Shown piece after piece: positions 33,479 through 42,596 of a stretch of DNA of 64,000 nt. The notes below the pieces were generated by a model. That model was not told the origin of the DNA, did no database searches, and saw only the letters and a list, made by a program, of their open reading frames with translations. The first letter of the stretch is position 1, and each line of letters begins with the position of its first letter. The stretch is from Clostridium scatologenes (GTDB taxonomy: Bacteria; Bacillota; Clostridia; Clostridiales; Clostridiaceae): assembly GCF_000968375.1 (NCBI RefSeq), contig NZ_CP009933.1, positions 1,550,001-1,614,000 of the forward strand, in the 5' to 3' direction. Made by a program: the position numbers and the translations under genes.

Positions 33479-34576
33479 ATGAAGGTTACCTTTCCTCACT
33501 TAGGCAATACATGCTTTGCACTTAAGGCAATATTTGATGGACTTCAAATAGATTATATAATTCCACCTTATAGCAATAGAAAAGCATTAGAAATAGGTTC
33601 AAAATACTCTCCTGAAGAAATATGCCTTCCATTTAAAATAATGTTAGGAAACTATATTCAAGGTATTGAAAATGGTGCTGATACTATATTATCTGTAGGA
33701 AGTTGTGGTCCTTGCAGATTTGGAGAGTATTGTGAACTTCAAATGAATATACTTAAAAAATTAGGCTATAATTTAAATTTTATAGTTTTTGATAAACCAA
33801 GTTATATAGGGTTTATGGAATTTATGAATAGATTTAATAAAATATCATCTGAAAGTTCTATAAAATTTAAAGAAAAATTAAATATACTTTACAAAGCTTA
33901 TAAAATCATAAATATGATAGATAACATTGAATCATATTGTAAACTAGCTGCAGGCTATGAAATTACTAGAGGAATTTTTAAAAAAATTCTAAATCAATGT
34001 AAAAATGAAGCATTTTATTGTAATACCCCTAATAGTATGATAAAACATTTTAAAAAGTATAAAACAATTATAGATCATATTCCTTTAGACAAAAGTAAAA
34101 AGCCTATTAAAGTAGCTATAATTGGAGAAATTTACACTATAATAGAACCATTTTCAAATCTATATATTGAAGATAAGCTTATGGATTATGGTGTATCAAG
34201 CATTAGACAGCTTTCTCCAAGTTGGTGGATCAAAAATACTATATTAGGTATTTTTAAAGCTAATTCATTAGATATAAAAAAAATTTCAAAAGATTATCTT
34301 CCTATAGCTATTGGAGGATATGCAAAAGAATGTATTGGTGAAGCTTTACTAGCTGAAAAAAATGGTTGTGATGGAGCTATTCAAATTATGCCTATGGGCT
34401 GTATGCCAGAAATTGTTTCTAAGTCAATACTACCTAATATTTCTAAGGATAGAAATTTTCCTATTATGACCTTAGTGGTAGATGAAATGACTGGCGATGC
34501 AGGTTATTTGACTAGAATAGAAGCATTTTTAGATTTATTAGAAAGGAGACAAAAAAATGTATTATATGGGAGTTGA
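33479..34576 (+). CDS. 2-hydroxyacyl-CoA dehydratase-like protein, second of three
   Basis: A 365-residue partner of the same superfamily: KVTFPHLGNTCFALKAIFDG, KYSPEEICLPFKIMLGNYI, the Cys-rich GSCGPCRFGEYCELQ and the final DEMTGDAGYLTRIEAFLDLL. It parallels the previous gene, so the pair probably forms a heterodimer or represents the two halves of the large fused proteins of other anaerobes. AAAGGAGG lies 10 bases before ATG 33479. Its end overlaps the activator gene by 20 bases. Confidence 0.75.
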   Translation: MKVTFPHLGNTCFALKAIFDGLQIDYIIPPYSNRKALEIGSKYSPEEICLPFKIMLGNYIQGIENGADTILSVGSCGPCRFGEYCELQMNILKKLGYNLNFIVFDKPSYIGFMEFMNRFNKISSESSIKFKEKLNILYKAYKIINMIDNIESYCKLAAGYEITRGIFKKILNQCKNEAFYCNTPNSMIKHFKKYKTIIDHIPLDKSKKPIKVAIIGEIYTIIEPFSNLYIEDKLMDYGVSSIRQLSPSWWIKNTILGIFKANSLDIKKISKDYLPIAIGGYAKECIGEALLAEKNGCDGAIQIMPMGCMPEIVSKSILPNISKDRNFPIMTLVVDEMTGDAGYLTRIEAFLDLLERRQKNVLYGS

Positions 34577-35516
34577 TGTAGGTTCTGTAAGTACCGATAT
34601 TGTTATAGTAGACGAAAATATCAATGTAGTTGAATCTTTATATTTAAGAACTAAAGGTAAACCTATAAATGCAATTCAAGAAGGTTTTAAAATTCTACAA
34701 AAAAAATATCATAATGAACAAATTAAAGCTGTAGGTGCCACTGGAAGTGGCAGACATATATGCTCTTTTCTAATTGGAGCAGATGTAATAAAAAATGAGA
34801 TAACTGCTCATGCTGTAGCTGCTCTACATATAAATAATAATGTAAAGACCATTATAGAAATTGGAGGACAGGATTCAAAAATTATAACCTTAGATAATGG
34901 TATTGTAACTGATTTTGCTATGAATACAGTATGTGCTGCAGGTACAGGATCCTTTCTCGATAGGCAGGCAGAAAGATTAGACATTCCAATTGAAGAGTTT
35001 GGAAACTATTCTTTAAAATCCAAAAATCCTGTACGTATAGCTGGAAGATGTGCTGTTTTCGCAGAATCAGATATGATACATAAACAACAACTTGGTTATA
35101 GTGAATCAGACATTATAAGAGGCCTTTGTGAAGCATTAGTTAGAAATTATCTTAATAATGTTGGAAAAGGAAAAGAAATATGTTCTGAAGTATTTTTTCA
35201 AGGAGGAGTAGCTGCAAATATAGGAATGAAATCAGCTTTTGAAAATTTGTTAGATTTAAAAGTTACAATACCTCCAAATTTTAAAGTTATGGGCGCTATT
35301 GGCGCTGCAATTTTGTCTAAAGAATCATTATCAAAAACAAATTTTAAAACTAAATTTAAAGGTTTTAATTTATCAAATATGAAGTTTAATTCTAGAAGCT
35401 TTGAATGCAAAGGATGTTCCAATAAGTGTGAAATAGTAAAAATCCAATGTGATGAAGCTGTTCTAGGTTGCTTTGGTGATAGATGTGGAAAATGGAGCAA
35501 TAATTTAGCTGGTTAA
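34557..35516 (+). CDS. BadF/BadG/BcrA/BcrD-type ATPase (dehydratase activator-like)
   Basis: A 319-residue ASKHA-fold ATPase. GVDVGSVSTDIVIVD is the phosphate-1 loop, IIEIGGQDSKII and NTVCAAGTGSFLDRQAERL are the HgdC/BadF signatures, and GRCAVFAESDMIHKQQ follows with the cluster-ligand Cys. Unlike a minimal activator it has an extra C-terminal Cys motif (CKGCSNKCEIVKIQC, CFGDRCGKW). It likely drives ATP-dependent electron transfer to the two preceding proteins. SD AAAGGAG lies inside the previous gene. Confidence 0.85.
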   Translation: MYYMGVDVGSVSTDIVIVDENINVVESLYLRTKGKPINAIQEGFKILQKKYHNEQIKAVGATGSGRHICSFLIGADVIKNEITAHAVAALHINNNVKTIIEIGGQDSKIITLDNGIVTDFAMNTVCAAGTGSFLDRQAERLDIPIEEFGNYSLKSKNPVRIAGRCAVFAESDMIHKQQLGYSESDIIRGLCEALVRNYLNNVGKGKEICSEVFFQGGVAANIGMKSAFENLLDLKVTIPPNFKVMGAIGAAILSKESLSKTNFKTKFKGFNLSNMKFNSRSFECKGCSNKCEIVKIQCDEAVLGCFGDRCGKWSNNLAG

Positions 35517-35611
35517 AATAATTAATTTAAATAAAATTATATAATTTCAGTAACATTTTTTTGATTTGCTGCATATGATACTAATGTAGTTAAGCTTTTG
35601 GAGGTATATAC

Positions 35612-35953
35612 ATGAGCAGCAAAAATGATAATCAAGATACTAAAAAGGACATAGTTAAGGAAGAAAATAAGCAAAACATCGATGAAGACAATCTGAACCG
35701 TAATAGTCCAGAAGAAAATTCTCCTACACAATCATTTTATTGTCCTTATATGAATTATTGCTCAATGATGCAAGATCAATCTATGTTTATGTATCCTAGA
35801 GAAGATGATGAATATGATGATGAATCTGATTCTCAGCTTGAAGGATATAGGCATAGGCATCGCAGGCACTGCTGCAATTGTTGTTATCCATACTTTGGAT
35901 GTTACCCATATTATCAGTGCTATCCATATTACCCATGTTGGTATTGCTGGTAA
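35612..35953 (+). CDS. Small Cys/Tyr/His-rich protein
   Basis: A 113-residue protein in two parts: a hydrophilic, acidic N-terminal half (residues 1-80, with D/E/N/K runs) and a C-terminal tail from about residue 81 (RHRHRRHCCNCCYPYFGCYP) that is nearly all Cys, Tyr, Pro and Trp. The tail could bind metal, or be cross-linked as in spore-coat proteins. No family is recognised. TTGGAGG precedes the ATG and a strong terminator follows, so it looks like a real monocistronic gene or the last of the dehydratase-like group. Confidence 0.65.
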   Translation: MSSKNDNQDTKKDIVKEENKQNIDEDNLNRNSPEENSPTQSFYCPYMNYCSMMQDQSMFMYPREDDEYDDESDSQLEGYRHRHRRHCCNCCYPYFGCYPYYQCYPYYPCWYCW

Positions 35954-35990
35954 ATACAGTGTATGTAAATGTTATACATTTAAATTTAGA

Positions 35991-36030
35991 AATATAACTG
36001 CAGTTAGAATTTGCAGTTATATTTTTTTAT
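35991..36030 (+). terminator. Terminator after the Cys/Tyr-rich protein
   Basis: AATATAACTGCA (35991-36002) pairs perfectly with TGCAGTTATATT (36012-36023), followed by TTTTT. Confidence 0.9.
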
Positions 36031-36105
36031 AATCTAATATTATATAGACAAATATAATCCAACCATTTTTGTATATTGATTAAAAATCATTTGTCTTATT
36101 TATTT

Positions 36106-36216
36106 CTATTTTATATTTCTTTTATTTTCATTTAAAACTTTATAAATAGCTGTAGATATAACTATAAGTATTATTACCAAAACTATAAGAGTACCCAAAA
36201 GTGCTTTTAAAAGCAT
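36106..36216 (-). CDS. Small single-span membrane protein, 36 residues
   Basis: GGAGG lies 7 bases before an ATG that opens a 36-codon frame: LLKALLGTLIVLVIILIVIS is one transmembrane helix, followed by a short basic tail (YKVLNENKRNIK). The strong SD and clean topology support a real small gene. Function is unknown. Confidence 0.5.
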   Translation of the reverse strand: MLLKALLGTLIVLVIILIVISTAIYKVLNENKRNIK

Positions 36217-36305
36217 AAGTAAACCTCCTAGATTAATATCATATAATTACATAATATTAATATACTTCTCAAAGCCATTTTATGTACTACTTACATTATT
36301 GGTTA

Positions 36306-36719
36306 CTATTTTAACTGCTGCATCTTTTCCCAAAGATCTGAATATTTCTTTTTCAAATTTACTATTTTAAAGTCTTTATCTATAAAAGTTTGTGTTGTTT
36401 TTCCCTTTGCCAAAAGTTTTCCATCCAATTCCCTTATAACATCATAATTAAAAACAACTTTTACAGGAGTAATTTTTTCTATAGAAGTTTCAATTATAAC
36501 TTCATCCTCATATTTTGCTCCTTCATAATATTTGCAGTAACTTTCTACTAAAGGCATCATAATTCCCAAACTTTCCATTTCACTATACTTCATACCAATT
36601 TTTTTAATAAAGTCTCCCCTAGCTAATTCAAACCATGGATAATAATTAGAATGATGAACTATTCCCATTTTATCAGTTTCTACATACCTTACAGTAAGTT
36701 TTGTTTCACTTGTATACAT
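36306..36719 (-). CDS. Acyl-CoA thioesterase, YbgC/4HBT family
   Basis: A 137-residue hot-dog-fold protein. VRYVETDKMGIVHHSNYYPW carries the catalytic Asp and the conserved G-V/I-V-H loop before the long helix WFELARGDFIKKIG. Length matches the 4-hydroxybenzoyl-CoA thioesterase family. It hydrolyses acyl-CoA thioesters in the cytoplasm; the substrate is unknown. GGAGAG precedes the ATG. Confidence 0.85.
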   Translation of the reverse strand: MYTSETKLTVRYVETDKMGIVHHSNYYPWFELARGDFIKKIGMKYSEMESLGIMMPLVESYCKYYEGAKYEDEVIIETSIEKITPVKVVFNYDVIRELDGKLLAKGKTTQTFIDKDFKIVNLKKKYSDLWEKMQQLK

Positions 36720-36851
36720 CTTATCTCTCCTATCATTATGGAAAATTCTATATTTTCATAGCATAAAATTTAAATTTCATTATATACTTATTTTACTATT
36801 ATTAAAAACTTTGTCCATAGTATAGAACTTTATATAACTTAGAGAAATATT

Positions 36852-37376
36852 TTATAATTCATATTTTTTATATAATTCCCAAGTATTATTATTCCACTTA
36901 TATAGTGAAATATTATCAAAATAGTTTTCAAAATTACATTCATATTGATTTACATATTGCCATATTTCCTTAAATTTATCTCGAATTCTTCTAGATACAA
37001 TAGTACAATGAAAAATTTTATTTTTCCCTTCATTAGGTTTGAATTCAATCCAAGATATTTTTGACAACTCATCTATGAGTTCATCATGAATTTTTTTGGC
37101 TTCATCTGACAATTTTACATTCATATATACTACATCTTCTCTAAATTTTCCAAATCCATCTATTTTAATGGATTCTTTTTTTTTATTCTTTGAAAATTCA
37201 TCTAAAATTTTAATCATCTCATCTATTTTATCTGTTTCAAATGGAGCTTTTATAGTAAAATGTGCTGGGAGTTTTTGAGGTTTTTTATTAAATTTGTAGC
37301 AAACACTACTTCTTATTTCTTTATGAAAATTTAAAACTTCGCCACCTATTACACATACTAGAACATATCTATTCAT
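36852..37376 (-). CDS. 2H phosphoesterase (2'-5' RNA ligase/LigT-like)
   Basis: A 174-residue protein with the two H-x-T motifs of the 2H superfamily: HFTIKAPF near residue 39 and HCTIVSRR near residue 122, each followed by the usual hydrophobic pattern. Such proteins cleave cyclic or 2'-5' phosphodiesters in RNA or nucleotides. AGGAGG precedes the ATG. No partner gene is obvious. Confidence 0.8.
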   Translation of the reverse strand: MNRYVLVCVIGGEVLNFHKEIRSSVCYKFNKKPQKLPAHFTIKAPFETDKIDEMIKILDEFSKNKKKESIKIDGFGKFREDVVYMNVKLSDEAKKIHDELIDELSKISWIEFKPNEGKNKIFHCTIVSRRIRDKFKEIWQYVNQYECNFENYFDNISLYKWNNNTWELYKKYEL

Positions 37377-37641
37377 TTGTTTTTCCTCCTATTAATTGTT
37401 TTATTTTTTTATTGTTGTTTAATTTTTATTTTATATTTATTATATTACTTTTTTAATTATGTAGTTTACTTTTATTTAGTTAACATAATATTTAATATGT
37501 TAATATATGTTTCTATTTTTAGTTTTAAAAGTATTTATAATGAATTTTAATAAATTTAATTTATTTTTAACATAAAAATGTTTTGAAAAAAGTCCACATA
37601 AAGTATATAATCTTTGTAAGAAATTCTTTGAGGAGGTTCAT

Positions 37642-40600
37642 ATGATTACTTTATCTTACGGTCAAGTATACAACAAAATAATTAGAAAACTTTCAATTAT
37701 AAAATGGCTTCAAAAATGGAATATAGATAAAACCTTTATAGATAAACATATTAAAACCAAAGAATTTATTGATGAATTAAAAACTATTATAGAAACTGAA
37801 GATTTTTCTGCTAAATCAACTTTAAATTTGTGTAAAAATATACTTAAAGAAATGGGTGGTGATAAGTGCCCTTCTAATTGGATTGATTACATATATCAAT
37901 ATACTCTTAATAAAACCTTTCCCGAAACTGTTTCTATAAATCTTATAGATGAATTAAATTCTTCTTGTGAGGTTTATTTAAGAATATTCAGAGTTATATG
38001 TGAAACACAAAAAAGTTCTAAGGATAATAGTTGGCAAAGTATTTATCCAATGAATTTTTTAACTTTAGAAGAAGAAAACGAATTAGAATATCCTGAAGAA
38101 TATAGAAAATTTATTAAAGCTTTCAAAGATGATTATATCTATGAAATGATGAAAATAAATGGAGAAATAACAGGCTTCAATACTTTGGATCATGTATGTG
38201 GAGTTCATTATCTTTCTCTTTTCATAGCTCGTCAGCTAAAAATTATAGGAATGCCTGTAGATTTAGGAAGAGTTTCAGGAGCTGCAGCTGGTCATGACAT
38301 AGGAAAATACGGGTGCAAGGGTGCTGAACTTAAGCGTGTTCCTCATCTTCATTATTACTATACTGACCAATGGTTTCAAAAATATAGTATAAATTACATA
38401 AGAAATATAGCAATAAATCATTCTACATGGGATTTAGAGCTTGAAAATTTATCTTTGGAATCTTTACTTTTAATATATTCTGATTTTAGGGTTAAAAATG
38501 AAGTTATCAATAATATTCCAAGCATGAAGCTTTTTTCTCTTGAAAACGCTTTTTTTGTAATCTTAGATAAACTAGAAAATGTAGATGATGAGAAATGTAA
38601 ACGATATAAAAAGGTTTATTCTAAATTAAAGGATTTTGAAGACTTTATATTAAGCTTAGGAGTTGATATAAAACCTAAGAAAAACTTTAATATTACAAAA
38701 AAAGAAAAGCAAAACTATGCTCTTCTCCAAGGAGATGATATAGTTCAAAATTTGAAATATTTAGCTGTGAAGCATAATATTAATCTCATGCATCATCTTC
38801 GTGACGAATATTCTCTTGATATAATATTAGAATTAGCTCGTAGTGAAATTGATTGGAAAAATCTTAGAGAATATATAAGAATTTTTCAAGAATACTCCAC
38901 TTATCTTACTCAAAGGCAAAAAATACAAACAATTAAATTTTTATACGAAAACTTAATACACCCTGAAGATGATATAAGAAGGCATTGTGCTGAATTAATT
39001 GGAAATCTTATAGCACTTTTTGATGAAGATTATAGAAAGGAAATTCCTGAAAATGTACAATTTCGTTATGGCTCAATAAGCAGTATTGACTTATTAAACG
39101 AATATTTAAGTCTTATGTTATGCCCAGGTCATAAAATCATTCCTTTACATAGGTTTAATATTGGATACAGTATTAGTATAATGGTTAATTCATTATTCAT
39201 GAACTGTAAAAAATCATTTATTAACCATTATAAAACGGCTATATTAGAATTTTATAAAAATGATACTTATAAAAGTACAGATTGTGAATTATTTTTGCTT
39301 GAAACCACAAAATGTATACCAATAAGTGATGATAATGATAATATAGAAATAATTTTTAATTATATTTTTTCTAAAATTAAGAAAAGAAATAGTACCTTAA
39401 GATTAGAATCTTTAGAAACTATTTTATGTCTTATAGAAAAACTACCAAAGAATAGTCCTCTTATAAAAAAAATAAGTGAATATTTTTCTGTTATAAATAC
39501 TAAAAGTAAAATACCTGCTGAAAATTTACTTTTACTTAAAATAAGCACTGCATTAAATTTATATAATAATATAACTTTATTTAAACATTATTGTGAAATT
39601 AACAATAAAACAGTTACAGATATATTCTTAAACAATTTGAAAACCGCTACAGATTGGATTAGAAAAAGAAATCACGTAGAACTTCTTTTACGTCATGCAC
39701 TTAAAGCTCCTCAATCCAGCAGACTTCATACTGCTATACATTTTTGTAATTTATTAAAAGTAAGTGCAATCGAAAGTGTACGAAATTGTGCAGGAAGTGC
39801 TATTTTAGAAATTATGCCCTATTTAACTTTAGCTGAAAGAAATGAAGTTGCTGTAGAATTAATAAGAGCTCTTGAAATAGAAGGTAATAAATTTACAGAA
39901 TATATACCAAGATATACAGGTCAAGCTATTTTATGGCTTCAACCTAAAGAATTAGATGAAATCATAGATGATTGTATGATTAAAGTTAAAAGTTCTAATT
40001 CCAATTTAAAATCTCTTATATTAAAAACTGTTGGTATATCTATATCGAATTATGCTATTTACAAAAATCGCTTTTATGAAAATGAAATTTTCTATTATGA
40101 AAGATTGAATAAGATGCTTGGAATTCTTTTAAATGGACTTGGAAATTATGATCCACAAGTTAAACAATCTGCATTTAGTGTTATAGGTAAATACATTTTT
40201 GGAAGTTCTTTTATGAACCTAGAAAAAAAAGAATTCATATTTAAACTTATTGCAAAAAAAGTTCTTACTTTAATTACAGGTAATGATAGACATGAATTAT
40301 TGTTTTTAACAAGATCAGCTAGTTTAAATCATATTTATAGATTTATATCTGACTTTACTTTCTCTAAGGGAAGTATAAATATACCTATTCCACCTAAGGT
40401 AGCATTTTTCCCTGGTACTTTTGATCCTTTTTCCTTAAGCCATATGGAAATAGCAAAGCACATAAGAGATTTAGGCTTTGAGGTGTATTTAGCAGTAGAT
40501 GAATTTTCTTGGTCTAAAAAAACACTTCCAAGTCTTTTAAGAGGAAACTTAGTTAATATTTCTATATCATCTGAATTGAATATATATATGTACCCAGATA

Positions 40601-42504
40601 TATATCCTACTAATATATCAAATACTGATAATTTAAAAGTTTTAAGGGATAATTTCCCAGACTCCAAAGTATATGTATGCATAGGTAGTGATGTACTACT
40701 TAATGCTTCAAGCTACAAACTTCCTAAAACAGAAAACTCAATACAAACTTTTTCTCATATAATATTTGAAAGAGGAAAAAGTTCAAAATTTAATGATGCA
40801 ATTAAAAACATAGAAGGTGATGTTTTAGTTCTAACTCTTTCTTCTAAGTATTCAGAAATAAGTTCTACCCAGATACGAAATTATATTGATGAAAATAGAG
40901 ACATATCTAGTCTAGTAGACCCTATGTCTGAACAATACATATATAGTAATGGTTTTTATCAAAGAGAGTCTCAAGATAAATCTTCAATTAAATCATTATG
41001 GTTGGACGCTGAAACCGTAGAAGATTTTAATGATGATATAATTAATAAACTATGCAGTTACACTCTTAATGCAGATAGTACATTCAAAAAAATGTTGATG
41101 AACATAGTTCTTAAACCATCTGCTAAAATAGTACTTCTTAAAAATACTGTTACAGGAGAAATACTTGGTTTTTCAATTGTTCATTGGATTCGATCTGCTA
41201 TGCTTTATGACGAATTTAAAAATTCTCAAGTATCTCAATATATACGCGAAAAAAGCTCAGGTAGAATTATTTTAATCAGCGGCATATTTATAAATAATTT
41301 TGATAAAAACAAACAGCTAGAACAAACTCTTTTAACTCAAACCCTATCTTCATGTATAGCTGAAGATTATGAATATGCTATTTATAAAAATATGTTTAAT
41401 AAAGAGCTTGCTTCAGAAAATATTTATAATTTACTAAAGCATTATGGATTTGTAAAAGTTCCTTTTTGTGATGATACCAATCCTGTTTATGCTGTAAATA
41501 TGAGTAACCCTTGTATATTAAACTTAGATATACAAAATATAATAAAAAGTCCTTTTAGAACTAATCCTAAAGTTAGAAATGTACTTAATCAATCACGAAA
41601 GAGACTCATGGAATCTATAACAAAACTTTATCCAGGAGAATTAGTTCTCCCCTTCGATGTAAATTTTGTATACCAGTGTATGATAAGAAAAATATGTAAA
41701 GAAAATTTAGTACCTACAGAAAATTTAGTACCAAGAAAACTTGGTGATGCTATGTGTGTTCCTTATGGTGATATACTTGAAAGATATGTTATACCTAATA
41801 CAGTTACTAAAGCTCTTCATACAGAAAAGTTATTTTATCCTGATATGAAAAATTTTAATATTGGAGAGTTTCCTCATTATTTAAACTTAAAAACACAGGT
41901 AAAAATGATTAAATCCTTTAAAAAGCCAGTAATATTAGTTGATAATCTACTACATAAAGGATACAGAATCAAAGCTTTAGATCCAATTTTTAAAGGTGAA
42001 GATGTAAAGGTTAAAAAGATTATTGTAGGTGTATTATCTGGTAGAGGAAAAGATCTTATGGATATGCAAAGTAGAGATGTTGAAAGCGTTTATTTTATAC
42101 CAAGACTAAAATTATGGTTTAGCGAAAATTCCTTGTATCCATTTATAGGTGGAGATGCATTATGGCGTGGAGTTTATCCTGAAAGGAACCTTCTTCCATC
42201 TATAAATTTAATATTACCATACACTTATCCCACATTTATAAGGAATACTTCAAAATCCGCTATATTCAATTTATCTAAAACTTCTATCGAAAATTCTATT
42301 TCAATACTTGAAGTTTTAGAAGACGAATATCATATTTTGCATGAAAAGAACTTAACTTTATCTTCTTTAGGTCAGGTTATTACTACCCCTAGATGTCCTG
42401 ATCATGGTGCAAATATAGACTATAATTTAAATTTAAGTCCTTCAAGCTACTTGAAAAATGATTTAGAGTTATTACTTAGAATGAATCTTGCTTTTGATGA
42501 TTAA
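37642..42504 (+). CDS. Giant multidomain protein: HD, helical repeats, NadD-like, PRTase-like
   Basis: A 1620-residue protein. An HD-type hydrolase domain lies at about 180-260 (TLDHVCGVHYL, AAGHDIGKYGCKG, NHSTWD). Residues about 370-900 are helical, with a HEAT-like look around 690-890. Residues about 915-1085 are a NadD-like nucleotidyltransferase: AFFPGTFDPFSLSHMEIA and SSTQIRNYI, but the first His of the H-x-G-H motif is Ser. Residues about 1115-1290 may be a GNAT-like domain (GRIILISGIF, YGFVKVP). Residues 1330-1620 include PVILVDNLLHKGYRI, a phosphoribosyltransferase-like PRPP loop. GAGGAGG precedes the ATG. It heads a four-gene group. The pathway is unknown; nucleotide or cofactor chemistry is inferred. 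Confidence 0.7.
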   Translation: MITLSYGQVYNKIIRKLSIIKWLQKWNIDKTFIDKHIKTKEFIDELKTIIETEDFSAKSTLNLCKNILKEMGGDKCPSNWIDYIYQYTLNKTFPETVSINLIDELNSSCEVYLRIFRVICETQKSSKDNSWQSIYPMNFLTLEEENELEYPEEYRKFIKAFKDDYIYEMMKINGEITGFNTLDHVCGVHYLSLFIARQLKIIGMPVDLGRVSGAAAGHDIGKYGCKGAELKRVPHLHYYYTDQWFQKYSINYIRNIAINHSTWDLELENLSLESLLLIYSDFRVKNEVINNIPSMKLFSLENAFFVILDKLENVDDEKCKRYKKVYSKLKDFEDFILSLGVDIKPKKNFNITKKEKQNYALLQGDDIVQNLKYLAVKHNINLMHHLRDEYSLDIILELARSEIDWKNLREYIRIFQEYSTYLTQRQKIQTIKFLYENLIHPEDDIRRHCAELIGNLIALFDEDYRKEIPENVQFRYGSISSIDLLNEYLSLMLCPGHKIIPLHRFNIGYSISIMVNSLFMNCKKSFINHYKTAILEFYKNDTYKSTDCELFLLETTKCIPISDDNDNIEIIFNYIFSKIKKRNSTLRLESLETILCLIEKLPKNSPLIKKISEYFSVINTKSKIPAENLLLLKISTALNLYNNITLFKHYCEINNKTVTDIFLNNLKTATDWIRKRNHVELLLRHALKAPQSSRLHTAIHFCNLLKVSAIESVRNCAGSAILEIMPYLTLAERNEVAVELIRALEIEGNKFTEYIPRYTGQAILWLQPKELDEIIDDCMIKVKSSNSNLKSLILKTVGISISNYAIYKNRFYENEIFYYERLNKMLGILLNGLGNYDPQVKQSAFSVIGKYIFGSSFMNLEKKEFIFKLIAKKVLTLITGNDRHELLFLTRSASLNHIYRFISDFTFSKGSINIPIPPKVAFFPGTFDPFSLSHMEIAKHIRDLGFEVYLAVDEFSWSKKTLPSLLRGNLVNISISSELNIYMYPDIYPTNISNTDNLKVLRDNFPDSKVYVCIGSDVLLNASSYKLPKTENSIQTFSHIIFERGKSSKFNDAIKNIEGDVLVLTLSSKYSEISSTQIRNYIDENRDISSLVDPMSEQYIYSNGFYQRESQDKSSIKSLWLDAETVEDFNDDIINKLCSYTLNADSTFKKMLMNIVLKPSAKIVLLKNTVTGEILGFSIVHWIRSAMLYDEFKNSQVSQYIREKSSGRIILISGIFINNFDKNKQLEQTLLTQTLSSCIAEDYEYAIYKNMFNKELASENIYNLLKHYGFVKVPFCDDTNPVYAVNMSNPCILNLDIQNIIKSPFRTNPKVRNVLNQSRKRLMESITKLYPGELVLPFDVNFVYQCMIRKICKENLVPTENLVPRKLGDAMCVPYGDILERYVIPNTVTKALHTEKLFYPDMKNFNIGEFPHYLNLKTQVKMIKSFKKPVILVDNLLHKGYRIKALDPIFKGEDVKVKKIIVGVLSGRGKDLMDMQSRDVESVYFIPRLKLWFSENSLYPFIGGDALWRGVYPERNLLPSINLILPYTYPTFIRNTSKSAIFNLSKTSIENSISILEVLEDEYHILHEKNLTLSSLGQVITTPRCPDHGANIDYNLNLSPSSYLKNDLELLLRMNLAFDD

Positions 42505-42513
42505 ATTGTAATA

Positions 42514-42572
42514 CATCTAAAAAATAATGGATAAATATATTAATGTATATTTAATCTATTATTTTTTAGATG
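42514..42572 (+). other. Long hairpin between the giant gene and the LDH-like gene
   Basis: CATCTAAAAAATAAT (42514-42528) and ATTATTTTTTAGATG (42558-42572) are perfectly complementary over 15 bp. No T run follows, and the next SD is 10 bases downstream, so partial termination or mRNA processing is more likely than full termination. Confidence 0.6.
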
Positions 42573-42596
42573 CACTATGTAAAAGGAGTGTTTTTA

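Noticed and set aside
35805..36032. Plus-strand 75-codon frame overlapping the Cys/Tyr-rich gene
   Set aside because: It is in another frame of the same repetitive tail and extends through the terminator hairpin, with no SD.
40335..40682. Minus-strand 115-codon frame inside the giant gene
   Set aside because: It is antisense to the NadD-like domain with clear protein motifs on the plus strand.
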